This document shows positions 32,496-44,250 of a DNA stretch of 64,000 nucleotides, piece by piece. Origin of the DNA: Puccinia triticina (Eukaryota; Basidiomycota; Pucciniomycetes; Pucciniales; Pucciniaceae); contig NC_070565.1 in NCBI RefSeq assembly GCF_026914185.1, positions 4,650,001 through 4,714,000 of the forward strand. The letters run 5' to 3'. How positions within the stretch are numbered: the stretch's first letter is position 1; the number at the start of each line of letters is the position of its first letter. Made by a program: the position numbers and the translations under genes. Below the pieces are notes generated by a model. The model did not search any database and was not told where the DNA came from. It saw nothing but the letters and a program-made list of their open reading frames with translations.

Positions 32496-35237
32496 ATGTT
32501 TCCCAGCACCGGCAACTCACTCTCCCGTCCGAATGTGCCTTTCCCCACGGCTAGCACAAGCCAAGACTCCATGGCCGGCAGCAGTCGTCCCATTGCTAGC
32601 CCCCGGCAAGGAAGGCCGGCTCGCTGCTCCTCGTCGGCCCGGATCCCCTCCCGGCTTGCCCAATCCATCGTGTTTGACCGCGACGGCCACGCGCAAGACG
32701 GCCCGATGAGCGATGCCCACCGCTCCGCTGCACCTCCGACCGCAACTCGCTACGGGATCCCGATGTTGGGCGCGCACGGCAGGAACGCGGACTCCTCGGA
32801 CCGAGGCATCCAAGTCTACGCCGAGACGGCTTCACCCCTCGCCCAGCCACCTTCCCCTCCCCATTCTCCCGAGCTCCCCTCGCAGCCCCCCTCAACCCCC
32901 ACCACCCCCTCCTTCTATCTCTACTCCCGCCCCTTCCACCCCAACCCCCCTGGACCTCACATACGTCCTCCCCCCGAGCTCTGCCTCTCTCCCCCCTCTT
33001 CCCCCTCTACCCCGCCCTCCTCTCCGGCCTCATCCGACTCCGACTCCGAGGAGTCACCCGAAGAATCTCCCTCCACCCCGTCCGACATCCCGCCTTCCGC
33101 TCCCCGGTCTGCGGCAGCGCCTGTCGCCGGTCCCAGCCGCCTCTCTGCGGCACTGCCTCTAGCCAGATACAGCCATCGGTCCTACCCCCGGCTAGCACCC
33201 GACGAGGCCGATGTGCCGGCAATCTCCGACACCAATCTTCGGTCGAGGGAAGGGTCCGTCGATTCCACTTCCGCCCCCTCAACGCTGTTCCTTTCCCCGG
33301 CCTCATCACCCGGGACATCGACATTCGACCCCCGATCCATCTTCCGGCGGGCTCAACCTGCCGCCAAACCCCGAGTCGCCCCGCGTGGGCTTCCATCTGT
33401 CCGGGCATTCGCGCCAGCCAACCGGACTCTCTCGGCACCGGCCGTCTCATCCGCGGGGCCGTTCTCAGCCCGGATAGCCGCTGCTGCTAACCGTCGAGTC
33501 CCTTCCCGTGGGCTTCCATCTGAGCGGGACTTCGTGCCAGCCAACCCTCCTGCGCCCTCGGCCTCCTCACGGCCATCTCAACCGGCCGACCCATCCGCGG
33601 GGCCAGTCTCATCCCAGGCGGAGCTTCCCGAATCCCGACAGCCAGTGGAAGCTTCCGCTCTTTCGACTGGGGCTCAACCGGGGTCGGCAGGAGCAAGTTC
33701 GCCTTACGACTTCCTCTTGCAGCCTCTGGCCAACAGACCGGCTGCAACCTTCACCACCTCTGTGAGGGCTCCATCGGCCTTGCCAGGACGGCGATCCCGG
33801 CCTGCTCGGTTGAGTGTCCGTTTCGACTTGCCTCCTGGCTCGGGTCGATCACCGGCTGGCTCGAGCCGATTGCAGGCTACCTGGAATCGAATTCAGGCTA
33901 GCTCTCGTTCCCTACAAGCTCGCTCACGGCGATCATTCCCTCCGTCTCTTGGCCTGTCAGCGGTACCGACGACCTCAGCCGCGGCACCACCTCCTCGCCG
34001 CCACATCTCCATCCCTGAGTCGGCATCGACATCCCTCGCCGAGGTGCCGCAGCGTGCCCCCGACCTCCCCCCTCCGATATCTCCCATGGTATCCCCCAAT
34101 GCACCTCCTCGTTACTCGCTAGTGTCTCGCCAAGGGAGAACGTCACCGCGGGTGTTTCTGGCCTTGAGTCAGTCGGCAGCAAGGTCTTCGTCTTTGGTCC
34201 GTGCCGCTTCCCCCTCCCCCTCCCCACTTTCCTCACGTCAGTCGACATCACGGTCTCTGCCTCCGGCTCGTGCGCCTTCCCCTTCCCCTTCTCCACCGCC
34301 CTCACCATTGGCGCATCGCTCTTCTTCAATCTCACCGCCACCCACCATCGCGCATTCTCCGTCACTCTCGCCGCCAATCTCTGTGGCTCCCTCTCTACCC
34401 GCTTCCCCGGCACGCACCGCGGTGCCTTCCCCACCAGTTTCCCCGGCACGCCCCCTTGCGCGCTCTCCAAGTGTTTCCCCGGCACGCACCGTCGGACCCT
34501 CTCCTCGGAATTCTCCGGTACGCCCTGTTGTGCCTTCTCCTCGGGTTTCCCCGGCACGCACTGTCGTACCCGCTCAGTCGCCGGCTGCAAATGTTGAGGA
34601 GACGTCATCTCGGGAAAATGCGGTCGAACCCGGCACCTCGGATGCCCCGAGCCGTTCGGGCTATCAAACCCGATCGAAGCGAAGAAGAGACGCCGAAGCT
34701 GCACCGGCCCCTGCAGCCAAGCGTCTTGAGGCTGACCGCCCAGCACCGAAGGGGAAAGGAAAAGCCCCTATGAAACGACAGCCGAACAAGCGAGCCGCTG
34801 TAGATGAAGAGGCCCCCGAAGCGAGCACAAGTCGGCCCCGGAAGACCGCGAAGGCCAGCCCAAAGGCCAAGAAGGAGAAGGAAGCCGACCGCCCGCAATC
34901 GAAGGTGAAGGGAAAGGCTCCGGCGAAACGGCCGACGAAGAAGAGCGCAGCCGTCGATGGGCCTGCACCGCAAGCCAGCACAAGTCGGCCTGGGAAGCCC
35001 GCGGAAGCCAGCAGAAAGGTCAAGCGCGAAGAAGACGATCCGGCCCGGCCAGTGTTGGTTCGTCGGAAGGTGGGCCGTCCGGCGGGCAAAGGCAAGCGCA
35101 AAGCCGCCACCAAGGAGGTTGAGGCCGAACCAAGCAGGCCGAGTGTCAGTCGATCGGCGGACAGGACGGGAAGCGGGGAGGGGACCTCAACTACTTTGGG
35201 CTACTTCACCCGATCTAAAAGAAAACGGGCCCTGTGA
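32496..35237 (+). CDS. 913-residue Pro/Ser-rich nuclear-type protein with AT-hook, intronless
   Basis: One uninterrupted frame, ATG 32496 to TGA 35237. Residues 1-700 are low complexity, rich in Pro, Ser, Ala and Arg, with degenerate repeats such as RGLPS(V/E)R(A/D)F(A/V)PAN (about residues 297-352) and runs of SPART/VVPSPRVSPA (about 625-690). From about residue 720 it is strongly basic: a SGYQTRSKRRR motif, three repeats of about 55 residues built on ADRP.KGKGKAP.KR..K.AAVD and ASTSRP, then KVGRPAGKGKRK, an AT-hook-like minor-groove binder, and a final LGYFTRSKRKR that echoes the first basic motif. The family is not recognised; DNA or chromatin binding is an inference. GC content is much higher than in neighbouring DNA, so long frames also occur on other strands and are treated as shadows. 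Confidence 0.7.
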   Translation: MFPSTGNSLSRPNVPFPTASTSQDSMAGSSRPIASPRQGRPARCSSSARIPSRLAQSIVFDRDGHAQDGPMSDAHRSAAPPTATRYGIPMLGAHGRNADSSDRGIQVYAETASPLAQPPSPPHSPELPSQPPSTPTTPSFYLYSRPFHPNPPGPHIRPPPELCLSPPSSPSTPPSSPASSDSDSEESPEESPSTPSDIPPSAPRSAAAPVAGPSRLSAALPLARYSHRSYPRLAPDEADVPAISDTNLRSREGSVDSTSAPSTLFLSPASSPGTSTFDPRSIFRRAQPAAKPRVAPRGLPSVRAFAPANRTLSAPAVSSAGPFSARIAAAANRRVPSRGLPSERDFVPANPPAPSASSRPSQPADPSAGPVSSQAELPESRQPVEASALSTGAQPGSAGASSPYDFLLQPLANRPAATFTTSVRAPSALPGRRSRPARLSVRFDLPPGSGRSPAGSSRLQATWNRIQASSRSLQARSRRSFPPSLGLSAVPTTSAAAPPPRRHISIPESASTSLAEVPQRAPDLPPPISPMVSPNAPPRYSLVSRQGRTSPRVFLALSQSAARSSSLVRAASPSPSPLSSRQSTSRSLPPARAPSPSPSPPPSPLAHRSSSISPPPTIAHSPSLSPPISVAPSLPASPARTAVPSPPVSPARPLARSPSVSPARTVGPSPRNSPVRPVVPSPRVSPARTVVPAQSPAANVEETSSRENAVEPGTSDAPSRSGYQTRSKRRRDAEAAPAPAAKRLEADRPAPKGKGKAPMKRQPNKRAAVDEEAPEASTSRPRKTAKASPKAKKEKEADRPQSKVKGKAPAKRPTKKSAAVDGPAPQASTSRPGKPAEASRKVKREEDDPARPVLVRRKVGRPAGKGKRKAATKEVEAEPSRPSVSRSADRTGSGEGTSTTLGYFTRSKRKRAL

Positions 35238-37849
35238 ACGTATAATAATATTTAAATTCAATCTAATGACAACAATTTTGTACCTTAAGGCGCACAACTA
35301 ATGTAAAATAAATAAAACTGATTGTTGTGATGAGTGAGACCGATTGATCTTTATCAATCTCAATTATGATTCTTGATTGGTTTTTGCACTTTCAACGACT
35401 TATCTGAATAAAAAATAAGCATCTTTGTTAGTACTAGAGGCAGCACATTTATCTGCCGATATGTTAATCTTTTCTTCTGCTTTCGTTCCTCTCCTTTTCA
35501 AGCTTCCTCTTGTAAAATTACTATTGCTAATTTTTTCAATAGACTCAATAATTTGTTTGACAATGGTTATGTGTTGAACTTCATCATGTCAACATTTTCT
35601 AACACTTCACTGACTGAATTTGAGTCTCCTTCTTGAATCCTTGAATCAATTTTTTTTCATGAACCATCAAAGCCCAATTCAACTTGAATATATGGTGAAA
35701 ATGAAATAGAGAATAAACAAAGAGCAGCTGCAAAATAACATCCATCCAAATCCTTGGTCTTGCTTGCTTTCAAAAGAGGCTGCAAGCCAGCAGTGCTTGT
35801 GAAATGAGCAGTGTACTGTTGGATCAACGTTTTGAGATGAATTTGGTAGAGAACCTCAAGTTTATCAATGGTCAAATCAAGTTTGACGAGCCCAAAGTAG
35901 TCTGTGATGAAAGCAAGTAGGAAGACAAAAGAAATTGATGAAAAAACATTCTAATTGAGGGACAAAATTGTTTGACTCATGACTTGTCAATTTTTAAACT
36001 TCAAGACACACAGACTGAGATGGGCTTGTCAAAGAGGAGGCTCAAGGAAGGTAAAGGACCTATGAAGTTATTGCTTAAAATAAGACCAGACTAAAGACAA
36101 AAAAATCAATAATAGAAAAGAAAAAAGAAGACAAATACTAGAAATAACCAACTCAAGATAGAAGATAAGAATGTAGAAACAACTGATGGAAAATGGGTCA
36201 AGACAAGGGACTAGAAGACAATCTGTGTTGTTGAGGTTAGTTTGGAGTCAAGAGAGAGAGACAGAAAGAGAAGGAGAGAGAACAAACCCTAACAACAGGA
36301 CAAGATAGGTAAGAGATAGATGGAGAAAAAGTAAGTAGAACAATCTGCACCAGAAGACTGAGGGAGAATCACAAATTAGCAATGAAGAACAAAGGGATGT
36401 GAGAGATGAGAAAAAACTTTAACAAAATGATTGGAGTAGCATTTCTCACCAAGTTACAAGAGTTCAAAGACCGTCTGAGTGAAAGCTTGGGTGGTGAATC
36501 AAGAGTTGCAAGAGTGGTACTGAGATTGAGATTGATTGGGCAGAGCTTTGAGCAAAGCAAAATCCAGGTTGAGTTTTTGGATGGTGATTCATCAATACCC
36601 AGATGAGTTTGAGCGTTACCTCTTCCAATTAGGTTTGATATGATGATGATTTATCATTTCACTCAAGTTTCACACACAAGCCAAGACAAAGCGGTGATGC
36701 TGTGGTGCTCTCTTGAGGTCAAGTTCCAACAGAAGGGGCAGTGAGGATGAGAAGCTCAGGGTGGTGTGGAGAAAAATGAGGAAAGAACCAATGATGTTAT
36801 TGAAAGAAAACAAAGATCTAAGATTGATTTCTTGTTAGACTATTTAAACTTATTATTTATATACAACTTGTTTTGTCTAGAGAAACGTGAATAAGAGAGG
36901 GTTTTACCTAAGAGAAGGAGATAGGCCGCTCTTTACTAGAAAAACTTGAGAGGAAATAAGGACAGAGATGGAACTCTGAAAAATGTGAAACCCTTTTGCT
37001 GAATGGAGAAGGGGGATGATGGAGGTGCAAACTCTGCCCTTCTATGCTATCAGTCAACAAGACCCACCAAGATATGCTTGGCAAGTTTTAATCAAGTGAT
37101 AGGTCTGGTCTAGTTCCAGATGAAGTTGTTCAATGACAGGTATGTGAGATTTGAGAGTGAGTTCAGTAGTTATTTGCAAATATAAGGGTTGTAGTGATGT
37201 GTGGTTGTGATGCTAAGTGTGAAGGGTGGTATGTAAATAACTGGTGAGTACTGAGCTGAGGAGCTGACAACTGGGGAGGAGAGAGCTCCTTATATAGACA
37301 AAAGTGGAGCCCCAGAGGGGCTTGTGGGTTAGGGTTTCAACTAATCTAGACAAAAGTGTGAGGGATTTTAGCTGGTGGGAGTAGATACAAATGATGTCAT
37401 AATATGTCAAGGGTACATAAATGATTTCAGAAGAATGCAGTAGGGCCACATGAAGGCTGCGTAAAGTGACAGTAGACTGCATGAGTTGACAAGTGGATGC
37501 AGGGGGTGCATAAATGAAGTCTGACACTGCAGAGTCAGTGTGTGATGACATCATAATATGGAAATAGAAGAGTACTTGATAATATGTAATGACTGTAGTC
37601 TGATGGGGAGATGTATGTTTGTATCCTGTGATGTGTATAAGCATAATGCTGTGATCCTTGACTTGAGGCTTGTGACAGGCTGGTGACTGGGTATGTTGAA
37701 CGTTTGATGGGTGTCCAGTGTCCAAAGAAGTGTAGGTTCCAATCCAGTGGGGTTCAGTTGATGCTTCCAGTGGTGACTAGGGGTAAAATTGGCCGTAGAA
37801 TCCATTTCTGAGGTCTGTTTGATGGTATCTTGAGGCTTATTACGAGTAA
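35238..37849. other. AT-rich, gene-free stretch
   Basis: No gene supported. It is purine-rich on the plus strand around 36050-36330 (long GA-rich runs with AAAGAAAAAAGAAG). The 36850-37850 part adjoins the copia relic and may include its degraded LTR, but no matching LTR pair was found. Confidence 0.4.
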
Positions 37850-38445
37850 ATATATGTACAAGAAAAAACTTTTGATTTTTCACTTTTCCGTCTACCACAC
37901 CGCCAGTTTGAGAAGAGACTTTTGGATGACAAGTCAACCGGATGGCTGAGTTTTACGAGGTTTTGATGTAAAGAAACTTGATGAGTCCCACCGCAATAAG
38001 TTCCCTGAAAAGTGCAGTCAGATGCACATGTGTTTTGTCCTGAAACTGTTTTGCAAAGTTTCACTCTTTGCCAGATCAATTTCTCCTTGATTGTTGATAA
38101 ACACCTTGATGTTCTTGAGGTTAGAAAAGATGATAGTTTGTCTGCTAGATTTGCAATCCACACTAGATCCTGTCCCAGATCTGAAAATTATTTCTATTCT
38201 GCTTCAGTGGTTGACAGTGAGACAGTAGTTTGCTTTGACAATTTCCAGTTGATGAGATGTGTTCCTGTTTGGACAACAAATCATCTGCACGTGTTGGGAC
38301 AGTTCCCCCAGTCAGAGTCAGCAAACGCTTGCACTTCAGAGTTGTTTTGTTGGACTTATGTTAGACCAATTTCACGTGTGCCCTTGATATATCTGAATAA
38401 TTGAACTGCCGCTTGATAGTGTTTTATTCCAGACTTTTTAGTATA
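37850..38445 (-). pseudogene. copia RNase H remnant
   Basis: On the minus strand a broken frame reads YTKKSGIKHYQAAVQLFRYI, then KGTREIGL, VQAFADSDWGNCPNT, LINWKLSKQTTVSLSTTEAE and LGQDLVWIANL. This is the RNase H part of a copia Pol, with several internal stops and frame shifts. The reverse transcriptase part ends abruptly at about 38445. No flanking LTRs were identified. Confidence 0.65.
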
Positions 38446-39920
38446 CTGACCGCTGTGGTGGACAGACTGGTACACGCATGGGATCAAGTTTTGTTGCGCG
38501 TGGTGCGCGCCAGCGGCCGTCATTAGGTCCTGTGACTCAATGAATTATGATTAGGTAATCTGATTGGGTCCCGCGACTCAATCAATTATGATTGGGTCCC
38601 GCAACTCAATGAGAGTTATGGCACAGTCCTCAACCCTCAAGACTTTCTCAGGTCCAACAGCATGGTGTGGCCCGCATCCTCAAGGCGTTTCAGGATTTCT
38701 TCCTCTTTCTATTCTCTTCTATGGTTTGGTTTTGTTTTCTTTTTGTCTTGTTTTGTTTCAGTTGTCTAGTTGTTGTAGCGCGCGCTTGCGCGCTAGGTTG
38801 TGATGAGATGTCTGCTAGATGTCACTAACTCCAAGGTTGGAGTTCAATTTGAAATCAGGCTTTGGAACGGCATGGACCTACTCTGAACTGTATTTTTCAG
38901 TCTTCCATCAAATCCAAAGTTTATTGTTCCTGGCGTCTTCCGCCCGTATTCTCCAAATCCCACATCTTCTAAGTTTGTTTACCCCGCAACGCAGATCTCA
39001 ACCACTCTCTGGTTTTTATCACACTGCCGCCGGCAGTATCCCCGGCTCCCCTCTCAACACAAACACCGCTGACAGGCAACTCTAGCCGTCAGAAAATCAC
39101 CCCCCCCCCCCCTCAATGCTTACACAAATTCTCTGCGCTCATTCACGGCCAATCACCCCGGAGGGCATACGCAGCTCAGTTTCTCATTCCTCATTCCCCT
39201 CCACCAACTGCCTACCACCTGGCACGGTAGGAGTTCCTCACCGCAAAAGCAATATACATTCTTGTCAAAATGCTGAGATAATTCAGAGATCTGATGAGCG
39301 CACAATAGTTCATCCCAGTGTCTTCAAAAAGTTTGATCTCTATAGGTGCTGCCTTCTTGAGGTGTTCTCAAGGATTTAAAGGACACCAGGCAGGGTGTAG
39401 TTCTTCAAATCCAAATTCACAAAGCTTCTGATCAATATCACCAGGGAAGCTTTGGGGGCACTGCACAGGGAGTGCCACAGCTGAATTTGGGGTTAGTTTT
39501 TGTCTGAACTGGGGCAGAAGCCCTTAAAATGTGATGGTTAATTGTTCAATAACTGTGCAAGAACTATAGACCAATCTAATTTGGAGTGATATGTAACCAT
39601 TGGACGTGAACTATCATTCAACTCTGTTGAATTCATCTTGAGGTCAAGTTCATGTCAATCCTAACTTAAGTTCTACATTTCAAAATCAGGTAGCTCTTGC
39701 TTATCCAATTTTTTCTACATTGGGGTGAACTGCCTTCATCAAATATGTATCACACCTGAAACGCAACTGCCTAGATTTGGATAAAGAAAATATCAGAAGT
39801 GCCAAATGTTGTAATATTTGCACAAGTGCAGTAGAACTTTATTTTGGCTGGGTACACAGGGGTGACACAGTTCATAGATCAATCAGCTGCAAATGCCCCT
39901 CAAAATGTGTGATTGGTGTG
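38446..39920. other. Gene-free stretch
   Basis: Near 38540-38610 there are short repeats of a GATTGGGTCCCGC(G/A)ACTCAAT unit, and at 38779-38793 a GCGCGCGCTTGCGCG palindrome. The ORFs at 38564-39379 show no domain. Confidence 0.4.
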
Positions 39921-39921
39921 T

Positions 39922-40118
39922 GATTTGTCACCCTATTGTAGATTTGTCACCCTATTGTACGCGCTTACAATAGGGTGACAAATCAGACACTTTCCATACC
40001 AGAGGGGAATTTTGGCCGAGTAAATGAGGGTAAATTTTAAGAAATATTTAGCTGTAACTGCCCTGATGGACTATGATTTATCACCCTATTGTCCAAGCAT
40101 ACAATAGGGTGACAAATC
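39922..40118. repeat. Cluster of GATTTGTCACCCTATTGT repeats, direct and inverted
   Basis: Two direct copies (39922-39940, 39941-39959) face an inverted copy (about 39966-39984). A second facing pair lies at about 40076-40118 (TTTATCACCCTATTGT and ACAATAGGGTGACAAATC). These form two hairpins about 100 bp apart and may be the ends of a small TIR element. No target duplication was recognised. Confidence 0.55.
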
Positions 40119-41329
40119 ACAAACCAATCACATTCTGTTGAGGCCACAGCAATGGGTACAGATGATGAAATGGTTCCAACACTATTCAGATTGACTCCAC
40201 CCTTGGGTACAAACAATGTGTGAGTGGTGCTTTGCACTTTAGTTAAACTTTGGTTACAGACAATTTGTGTTCTGTGGTCCAGTTTAGTTACTACTGAGTT
40301 ACAGAAGAGTTCCAGCCGAGTTATGGATACTTCATATATATGTACTTGTATATCATTTCATGTATTTTGTGTTTGATTACACATATGATGTAGTAGACAT
40401 TGCGCTGAGTTATGAAAAAAAATCAAGGTAAGGCACTCCCTGGGGAGTGCCCCCCAAGCATTGCTGGTGTATATTGTGTTTGATTAATATGTTGGGTGCT
40501 AGAAAGAGGATGTGGAAGGTCAAGCATTTTAGAGGAGAAAAGCCTGGGAACGGAGCATGTGTAATTTGGGCAGAGATTAAAAACTAGTGTGTGATAGTGC
40601 TGTTCAAGCAGAGTTAATTCTGAAAAGTGTGGAGGGGAGGAAGGGGGATGGGAAGATGGTTTTATTGGTTCTATCTTTCTCATCATCTTACTTACTACGC
40701 ATGATTTGTAATTAAAATTGGGGTACTTAGAGGATTAGGAGAGTTTTTATGTTACTATCTTTATCTTACTAGCTATAAGCTAGTTAGCAAGAGGTAGTGC
40801 TGCCTTGCATCTTGCCGCTACCAGCTCGCCGGGTCCACTGCCACGATGATCCCAATATTCACAAGACTAGTGCACTTGAAATACCCAAGGGAGGTTAGCA
40901 TGCAATTACTTGCCCCAGATTTTAGTATGTTTGTCTGCCCCTTTACTGAATTTGCGCTTGAGAGATATTTGAATGAGGGGCAAATGTTAGCTGCTGATGA
41001 GTCATTGACAACTTTGGTTACTGTATGATAGGTTGCGCCGCCAGCCCTTTTCTCCTTCTGCTTTTCAAGATGTTGCTGGTAGATCACCAGATGTAACATC
41101 CAGCAAGCACTTTTGGTATGATTTGACACTGGGTTGTGTTTATTCCGATGTCAAGTGATTGGATTATACAGTTTTTTTCTTCTTTTCTGGAACTTCTGCT
41201 GCCAATGCAGTAGTGGGATTACCCCTTGAGGTGATTTCTGGAGCTTCTATTTTGAAGCGTTGTAGTAGATACTTTTGTTCCGGATGAAAAATTAAAAAAA
41301 TTCTAGTTTACATATGTAGTGTTACATTC
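40119..41329. other. Gene-free stretch
   Basis: No gene supported. A small hairpin (GGCACTCCCTGGGGAGTGCC) lies at 40432-40451. Confidence 0.4.
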
Positions 41330-41922
41330 CACCCTCTTTTGATAAACACACTCCCTCCAATTTACATACACAGTTGTACACAACTGAATGTATATAGTTT
41401 ACATACCACCCTTTACATATGTCTGTGTGTATGTAGGTGGCTGCGTAGCAACCAGCCATCCTCATATGCAGCTGTGTAGCAACCACAAGCCACTTATTAC
41501 AGTATCCTAGCAACCAAAAGCCACATTAATAAAGCTGCATAGTAACCATGGGGCTGTGCAAGTCACTCAAGCAGACTAAACAGCTATACAGAAAGCTGTG
41601 TAGGTCACTTGAGAAGAATCCATAGCAATCAGAGGGCTGTGTAAGCCACACTTGTAACTAGATTACCAGCTAAATTTCCTCATGTCTACACTGCCACACT
41701 GTACATAGCTGTATTCTGCACAGCAGACCAGCCAAAATATCTCATTTGTAAAAGGCACACCAGCCAAAACCCCTTATGTACATAGACCACCAGCACAAAT
41801 ACCTCACATTTTGCTATATAAGGAGGGGCTCTCTCCTGTTTCCCCATGGAATGAAATCCACTCCAGGAGATCATTCCCCCCATGAGATTCAAATAAATTG
41901 TCACCCTCACACTCTCTGCCAA
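41330..41922 (+). repeat. Possible LTR or promoter-bearing repeat
   Basis: The stretch begins near a TGTTACATTCCACCC run (41319-41333). It contains a loose series of about 40 bp repeats built on GCTGTGTAGCAACCA, then a TATA box (GCTATATAAGG at 41813-41823) followed after about 70 bp by AATAAATTG. TATA plus polyadenylation signal in this spacing is LTR-like, but no partner copy or gene was seen. Confidence 0.3.
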
Positions 41923-42543
41923 TAGAGATGGCCCCTGTGAACCCGGGTACCCGCCAGCTTTTTTGCTAAATTTTGACACCTGCACCCGCACCCGCACCGC
42001 CTGGGGCAGTCAGAGCGGGTACCGGTGTGGAACTACTCAAAGGGGGGAATAGAGCTTGGAAGGGAAATGGATAGCAACACTAGTACTAATGTAAGCTATG
42101 CCAGGGTGCTGATGAGGCTGCCTTCCTGACTAATGCTGAGGGGATGAGAGTAGCACTAAGAAAAAGAAGAAAAGGTGTGGCTGATTTCTACTTGATCTTA
42201 GGAGCTAGTACTATGAGCTGGCTACTGCCTACTTAAGGTGAGAGGGTTGGAGCAATGGTTGAAGGGGGAAAGCAATTGGAAATGATTCAATGGCAATGGG
42301 TTGATGAGAATGGGCACTATAATTTCTGTATCTAAAATTCTCTATAAATTCTGCATAAGGTACAAGTGAGGGGGGAAGGACAGTTCTTATATGATGGAAG
42401 GATGAGCACAGACAATGAGGAGTTCTGGCTATGGGAATGAAGTTTTGTACAAATGGGGAAAGGTTCTGGCTATGGGAATAAAAGATTGTACAAATGGGGA
42501 AAGTGATGTGAACATAGTAACAACTTGTAATGATGAGCACTAC

Positions 42544-43438
42544 TAGAGATGGCAAACAGGTACCCGCGCGGCGGTACCCGGCACCCGCCGGCGGGTACTC
42601 ATCAGGGTCGCGGGTACCGCTGCTGCGGGTGCCAAGTACGGGTACGGGTGTTGGTTTTTGTGTGATTTTTAGGCGGGTACCCGGGTACCACCGCTTGATA
42701 CCCGCCAATACTGCTACCTCTTTTCCGCTGTGTATGTCCCCGACCCCCTTCTGGACTTGTCTCCTGCAAGTCCTGTGTGATATCCCCGGCTGCAGCGCCA
42801 CCAGCTTGCCGAGAGGGATTAGAGATTCCTCTTGGCGAGCAGGTATACGCCCACCAGCCCGCCAAGAGGGATTCCTCTTGGCGAGCAGGTATGCACACAC
42901 CAGCTCGCCGAGAGGTCGGAGAGCAGGTATGCACACACCAGCTCGCCAAGAGGTCGGAGAGCAGGTTTACACACACCAGCTCGCCGAGAGTTCGGAGAGC
43001 TGGTGCACACACACCAGCTCGCCGAGAGTTCGGAGAGCTGGTGCACACACACCAGCTCGCCAAGAGGGATTACTCTCGGCGAGCAGGTATACACCCACCA
43101 GCTCGCCAACAGGAATGCCTCTCGGCGAGCTGGTGTGTGTATACCAGTGCTCGCCGAGAGAAATCTCTCTCGGCGAGCAGGTATAAATCATCTCTTGGCG
43201 GCAGGTATACTGATACCAGCTTGCAGAAGCCCGAGAGGGATCCCTGAGAGGGATCCCTCTTGGCGAGCAGGCACATATCTACAAAAAACAACTTGGCGGG
43301 TACCGCCGGTACCCGCCAGAAAGACCCGGGTACCGCCGCCGGGGGTGCCAAGTACGGGTACGGGTATCTGTTTTGGGCCAAAAAGACAGGAGGTACCCGG
43401 ACACGCGGCGGGTACCCGGGTACGGATTGCCATCTCTA
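42544..43438. mobile_element. Nested hAT-like non-autonomous element, perfect 8-bp TSD
   Basis: It begins TAGAGATGGCAA and ends with a matching inverted terminus (TTGCCATCTCTA), flanked on both sides by AGCACTAC (42536-42543, 43439-43446). Each end has a GGTACC/CGGGTACC block of about 130 bp, mirrored at the other end, including a GTGCCAAGTACGGGTACGGG stretch that occurs in the same orientation near both ends. The centre is filled by the tandem array at 42785-43260. Confidence 0.75.
42785..43260. repeat. Tandem array A, 38 bp palindromic units
   Basis: The core (about 42898-43050) is four units of 38 bp starting CACCAGCTCGCC. Flanking units are longer and more diverged, with CTCTTGGCGAGCAGGTAT elements. 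In the best units CACCAGCTC faces GAGCTGGTG, so each repeat is itself a hairpin. Several long open frames on both strands across the array come from the repeat and are not genes. Confidence 0.75.
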
Positions 43439-43849
43439 AGCACTACTGAAAGGAATAAGCACAGATCCAATGATGTAATGTGTACAGTAGCCATAGTACA
43501 TAATGAGTAATGTATGTAAAGGGTTTAGTATGTGAGAAAATATCTGTGAAAAGAATGTGATGTAATGATTCAACTAAGTTACTAATGAAATGAGTATTGT
43601 AACTATTGAAGACTGTAAGGTTTCTGTAAGTCTTGTATCCTCTATAACTACTGAACCATTGGAGATAAGGGGGTACTATGTATGAGTGACTATAGGTGAA
43701 ATTTGGCGTAGAATCTCAATATGCAATAATAATGAGGTATTTGTGAAGGGTTATAAGGAGATGGGCAATGGAATGATGAATATATGTAAAGAAAAGCAAT
43801 AAAATACTACTTATGGTTTGGAATGGAGCACCACACCGGAGGGTACCTG
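43439..43849. other. Gene-free spacer inside the outer hAT-like element
   Basis: AT-rich, with many ATGTA and GTAACT motifs. No feature supported. Confidence 0.4.
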
Positions 43850-44250
43850 CCCCTCAAAATTGACCGGAAGGATTCCTTCCATTTGAAGAGGTTACAAAAC
43901 CTCTTTGACCGGAGGGATTCCTTCTGGTCAAAGGGGTTCTGTAGCCTCTTTGACTGGAAGGAATCCTTCCGGTCAAAGGGGTTACAGAACCTCTTTGACT
44001 GGAAGGACTTTCCAGTCAAAGAGGTTACAAAACCTCTTTGACTGGAAGGAATCCTTCCGCTCAAAGAGGTTTTGTAACCTCTTTGACTGGAATGCCTTTG
44101 AAGAGGTTACAAAACCTCTTCAACTGGAAGGCCTTCCTTCCAGTCAAGTCGAAGAGGTTCTGTAACCCCTTTGAACAGGAGGATTCCTTCCAGTTGAAGA
44201 GGTTACAAAACCTCTTTGACCGGACGGAAGGCCTTCCCAGTCCTTCTGGT
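43850..44250. repeat. Tandem array B, two alternating palindromes
   Basis: About seven units of about 55 bp. Each combines a GACTGGAAGGAATCCTTCC palindrome with an AAGAGGTTACAAAACCTCTT palindrome, so the array is a string of hairpins with diverged copies. It lies in the outer hAT-like element. Reading frames through it (FDWKESFRSKRFCNLF-like) are repeat artefacts. Confidence 0.75.

Noticed and set aside
32517..35113. Long antisense and alternative frames over the AT-hook gene
   Set aside because: GC-rich, stop-poor sequence explains them; only the 913-codon frame has coherent N- and C-terminal features.
42530..43449. Several 100-235 codon frames on both strands
   Set aside because: They run through the 38 bp palindromic array and its GGTACC flanks. 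The proteins are repeats of the array unit on every strand.
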